From Pelecanus crispus (lineage: Eukaryota; Chordata; Aves; Pelecaniformes; Pelecanidae), in NCBI RefSeq assembly GCF_030463565.1, contig NC_134644.1:149569967-149633966 (forward strand): a stretch of 64,000 bases of DNA, in the 5' to 3' direction. Position numbers and translations under genes: made by a program. How positions within the stretch are numbered: the first letter of the stretch is position 1; the number at the start of each line of letters is the position of its first letter. Positions 39,501 through 64,000 of this stretch are shown piece by piece. The notes below the pieces were generated by a model, which made no database searches, was not told the DNA's origin, and saw only the letters and a list, made by a program, of their open reading frames with translations.

Positions 39501-39940
39501 GTCAGGTAAGTGTTTTAGATAAACAGGCCAAAAAAGAAGAACCAAGGGTAATCCTGAAAGCATGATTCGGAGATTCGTGAGAAATGGTATCCCTAAGGCC
39601 TCTTACCTTCATACAGTATTTTTGCATTCAGGTCAGGTAATGTTTCAGCTTTTGCTTGTTTCTGTTTTACTGGTGAAGGCAAGTTACTTTCAGGAGAAGA
39701 AAAGGATCCATCCTTGGCACTGCCAGGCGGAGAACAGCTTCCTACGGATGCATGCCTGCACGCCTGCAATCTCCACGGAAGAACGTCATTTCTAGAGGGC
39801 AGCAGAGCCAGAGGGGCGAACCCACGACACGCCTGTGCGGTGCCGCTGCTGCGGCCCCTCAGCCTCCGAGGACATCCAGCAGCAGGGGCCGTTTGCAGCA
39901 GGCAGCGCCAGCGGGAGACCTGCCGAGCCCACAGAGCCAT
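24393..39940 (-). CDS. MTERF3: MTERF3, mitochondrial transcription termination factor 3 (complete, 7 coding exons)
   Basis: Encodes the mTERF-family protein MTERF3, a mitochondrial matrix nucleic-acid-binding protein. It is known as a negative regulator of mtDNA transcription and a factor in mitoribosome assembly. Coding exons on the minus strand are 39607-39940, 37293-37445, 35508-35697, 30545-30692, 29282-29353, 26327-26488 and 24393-24587. They total 1254 nt, or 417 residues plus TAA, as I recall for human. All introns are GT-AG and phases match. The N-terminus [17 protein letters not shown] is Arg-rich and acid-free like a mitochondrial presequence. From about residue 150 the helical mTERF repeats follow, with family stretches such as [40 protein letters not shown] and [18 protein letters not shown]. 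The start is the first ATG in the CpG island. It is head to head with PTDSS1. Introns not listed separately show nothing I recognise. Confidence 0.97.
26327..26488 (-). CDS. MTERF3: MTERF3 coding exon 6
   Basis: 162 nt, phase 0 at both ends, encoding [40 protein letters not shown] and [14 protein letters not shown]. These are two further mTERF repeats, with the conserved PKIL and HNIMGIPHH stretches. Confidence 0.96.
27096..27419 (+). other. Open frame in MTERF3 intron 6, opposite strand, unidentified
   Basis: A 106-codon plus-strand frame within the intron between MTERF3 exons 5 and 6. The peptide (for example [20 protein letters not shown]) is not low-complexity, but there is no recognised domain, Kozak context or splice partner. 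It may be chance. Confidence 0.15.
29282..29353 (-). CDS. MTERF3: MTERF3 coding exon 5
   Basis: 72 nt, phase 0 at both ends, encoding [20 protein letters not shown] followed by ENLQ. One complete mTERF repeat unit; too short to appear as a free-standing open frame. Confidence 0.96.
30545..30692 (-). CDS. MTERF3: MTERF3 coding exon 4
   Basis: 148 nt from acceptor TTTCTAG|AGTGG to donor AAACAG|GTAAAG. It encodes [40 protein letters not shown] and NELGLSVKQ, typical mTERF helical repeats with the PxLL motif. An in-frame AG two bases inside the exon is rejected because only the chosen acceptor restores the frame. Confidence 0.96.
31459..31476 (+). repeat. G-rich tract in MTERF3 intron 3
   Basis: Two runs of seven or more G separated by a T, on the strand opposite the transcript. 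On the MTERF3 transcript this is a C-rich tract, not a G-rich one. Confidence 0.7.
31727..31755 (+). repeat. A-rich tract in MTERF3 intron 3
   Basis: About 28 bases of almost pure A with two G interruptions. No retrotransposed body is recognisable immediately 5' of it. Confidence 0.7.
32168..32461 (-). other. Exon-like open frame in MTERF3 intron 3, unidentified
   Basis: Ninety-eight codons stay open on the MTERF3 coding strand. An AG precedes the frame (TGACAG|TTGCAA) and a possible donor lies inside its end (TTCAG|GTCTGA). The peptide contains [20 protein letters not shown] and [20 protein letters not shown], which has the look of paired amphipathic helices as in TPR or HEAT-like proteins. 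It does not fit MTERF3: exon 3 ends in phase 2 whereas this frame needs phase 0. The polypyrimidine tract is weak. I do not recognise the parent family. Confidence 0.3.
32740..33215 (+). pseudogene. Possible decayed coding fragment (retrocopy?) in MTERF3 intron 3, plus strand
   Basis: Plus-strand sequence, antisense to MTERF3, whose translation reads like a charged coding sequence in two successive frames. One has [19 protein letters not shown] and [20 protein letters not shown] (about 32,765-32,985). The next frame has [20 protein letters not shown] and [20 protein letters not shown] (about 32,988-33,190). A stop and at least one frame change separate them. A CA-dinucleotide run follows. No poly(A) tail or flanking duplication is apparent and I cannot name the parent gene, so this is tentative. 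Confidence 0.35.
33196..33213 (+). repeat. CA-dinucleotide microsatellite
   Basis: About eight CA units in MTERF3 intron 3. Confidence 0.8.
35508..35697 (-). CDS. MTERF3: MTERF3 coding exon 3
   Basis: 190 nt from acceptor TTGTAG|GAGTT to donor ACCAG|GTATG. It encodes [20 protein letters not shown] and [20 protein letters not shown], the beginning of the mTERF repeat fold, then [20 protein letters not shown]. Confidence 0.97.
36364..36930 (+). mobile_element. Solo LTR of an endogenous retrovirus (ERVL-like), plus orientation, in MTERF3 intron 2
   Basis: A 567-bp solo LTR with TG...CA ends (tgtcctggttttggctggga to ggggctaaaccacgaca). It is flanked by an exact 5-bp target duplication GAGCT (36,359-36,363 and 36,931-36,935). 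It contains a TATA box (agtatataaactggggg, about 36,618), an AT-rich ATT microsatellite expansion (about 36,728-36,775) and an attaaa-type polyadenylation hexamer near 36,797. It lies antisense to MTERF3. No internal viral sequence remains. The ends match the LTR at 7.7-8.3 kb, but the middle differs, so it is another subfamily. It looks whole as an LTR and fairly young. Confidence 0.93.
36728..36775 (+). repeat. ATT-rich microsatellite inside the 36.4-kb LTR
   Basis: Imperfect ATT/TTA trinucleotide array within the R/U5-side part of the LTR. The related LTR at 7.7 kb lacks it, so the array is specific to this subfamily or copy. Confidence 0.8.
37293..37445 (-). CDS. MTERF3: MTERF3 coding exon 2
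   Basis: 153 nt from acceptor TTCTTAG|ACTGG to donor CCTAG|GTATG. It encodes residues 112-162, with [17 protein letters not shown] and [18 protein letters not shown], both close to the mammalian protein. Confidence 0.96.
   Translation of the reverse strand, partial: TGMTSHLRLLWRRFLRKKLYRSLQNRFFPFNLPHSEIMLITQKPWRNLST
39607..39940 (-). CDS. MTERF3: MTERF3 coding exon 1
   Basis: 334 nt, encoding residues 1-111 plus one base, with donor TATGAAG|GTAAGA. It holds the mitochondrial targeting region and a low-complexity Ser/Pro/Lys-rich linker, the least conserved part of the protein, so the assignment rests on position, frame and targeting character. Confidence 0.88.
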
Positions 39941-40117
39941 CGTCCGCCTCAGCGCAGCATCCTGCCGGGAGAGAAGGGGCTGAGGAGGGACACAGGCGCT
40001 GCCTCGCCTCGCCTCGCCCGCAGGGCCGGGAGCACGAGTGCCAACTCCCTGCGCATTAAAGCAGAAATTGCTCGCTACGAAGCACTAAGCAGCTGCTGCG
40101 AGGCTTTAAGCGCCTGA

Positions 40118-63448
<23,331 letters not shown>

Positions 63449-64000
63449 GTAAGTGTTTTTGCTGCATTCTTGAAGCACTTGGACAAGTGTTAAGTATGAG
63501 TCCAGCACAGGAACAGGCTTTGCATGAAGCCAGTCCTTGTCTTGTGTTGGTTTTAGTATAAAGAACAGTATGGAGAGATTTTCTTTTTTTGCAAGTTCAG
63601 AGGGAAGGAAAATTCTGGGTTTGGAGGTAGAACGTGGGAAGTGATGGAATGAGTAAGGAGAATAACAGAAGGAAGAACTAGAAACTGCTGGATAAAGGTA
63701 GGCTACTTCAGAGTAGCATTGGCCTTGCTGCCCATATTCTTAGTCAGGTGAGAAGGATAAAGCTTTTGCCTCTAGTGCTTGCCTGTCATTGGAGCAATGT
63801 TTACCTGGCCATCAAGGTGGGCATTGCCACTGTTAGCGGAATCACAACAGAAGACAGTGAAACAAACCATGGTTATAAACTATTTCTATTCTGTTCTCAA
63901 AGAGGGAAAAGAATAACACTATGAACGATGGTTACCTTGGCTACAAACTGCAGGCTAATTCTGCAGGAAAACAAAGTTTGTGTGATTGCTTCTGGTGAGA
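63449..64000 (+). other. PTDSS1: PTDSS1 intron 9, start
   Basis: Begins with donor GG|GTAAGT and runs off the right edge; nothing else recognised. Confidence 0.7.

Overview
This window is from a bird nuclear genome. The evidence is three spliced vertebrate genes in the conserved order UQCRB - MTERF3 - PTDSS1 (the order seen on human 8q22.1, from memory), CR1 LINEs ending in the avian-style ATTCTATG 3' repeat, and three solo LTRs of avian endogenous-retrovirus type. The LTR families look more like those of Neoaves than chicken, but that is a weak inference.

Layout. 1-15,040 is intergenic: a very old CR1 relic (1 to about 1,000), a younger 5'-truncated CR1 (about 5,088-5,628), a GC-rich block of unknown nature (about 6,240-7,669) and a solo LTR on the minus strand (7,675-8,255). 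15,042-19,734 is UQCRB on the minus strand: four coding exons, complete, 111 residues, with a CpG-island promoter holding a perfect NRF1-type palindrome. 20,110-24,347 is intergenic and holds two CR1 copies on the minus strand; one keeps a 365-codon open reverse-transcriptase frame with an altered catalytic box. 24,348-39,940 is MTERF3 on the minus strand: seven coding exons, complete, 417 residues. Its introns hold a solo LTR (36,364-36,930) and several exon-like open stretches I cannot name. 39,780-41,300 is a CpG island shared head to head by MTERF3 and PTDSS1. 40,913 to the right edge is PTDSS1 on the plus strand: nine coding exons seen (residues 1-357 plus two bases of the next codon); the C-terminal part lies outside the window. 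Its intron 4 holds a third solo LTR (52,614-53,756) with an internal minisatellite, and intron 8 holds a probable ancient tRNA-derived SINE.

Function. UQCRB (complex III subunit) and MTERF3 (mitochondrial transcription and ribosome-assembly regulator) both serve oxidative phosphorylation. PTDSS1 makes phosphatidylserine at ER and mitochondria-associated membranes; this lipid is also the precursor of mitochondrial phosphatidylethanolamine. I reconstructed all splice sites by eye: every junction is GT-AG, the phases agree, and both complete proteins come out at the lengths I recall for the human orthologues. The host genes are ordinary. The points worth checking are in the introns and repeats, and I found no clear evidence of a new biological system.
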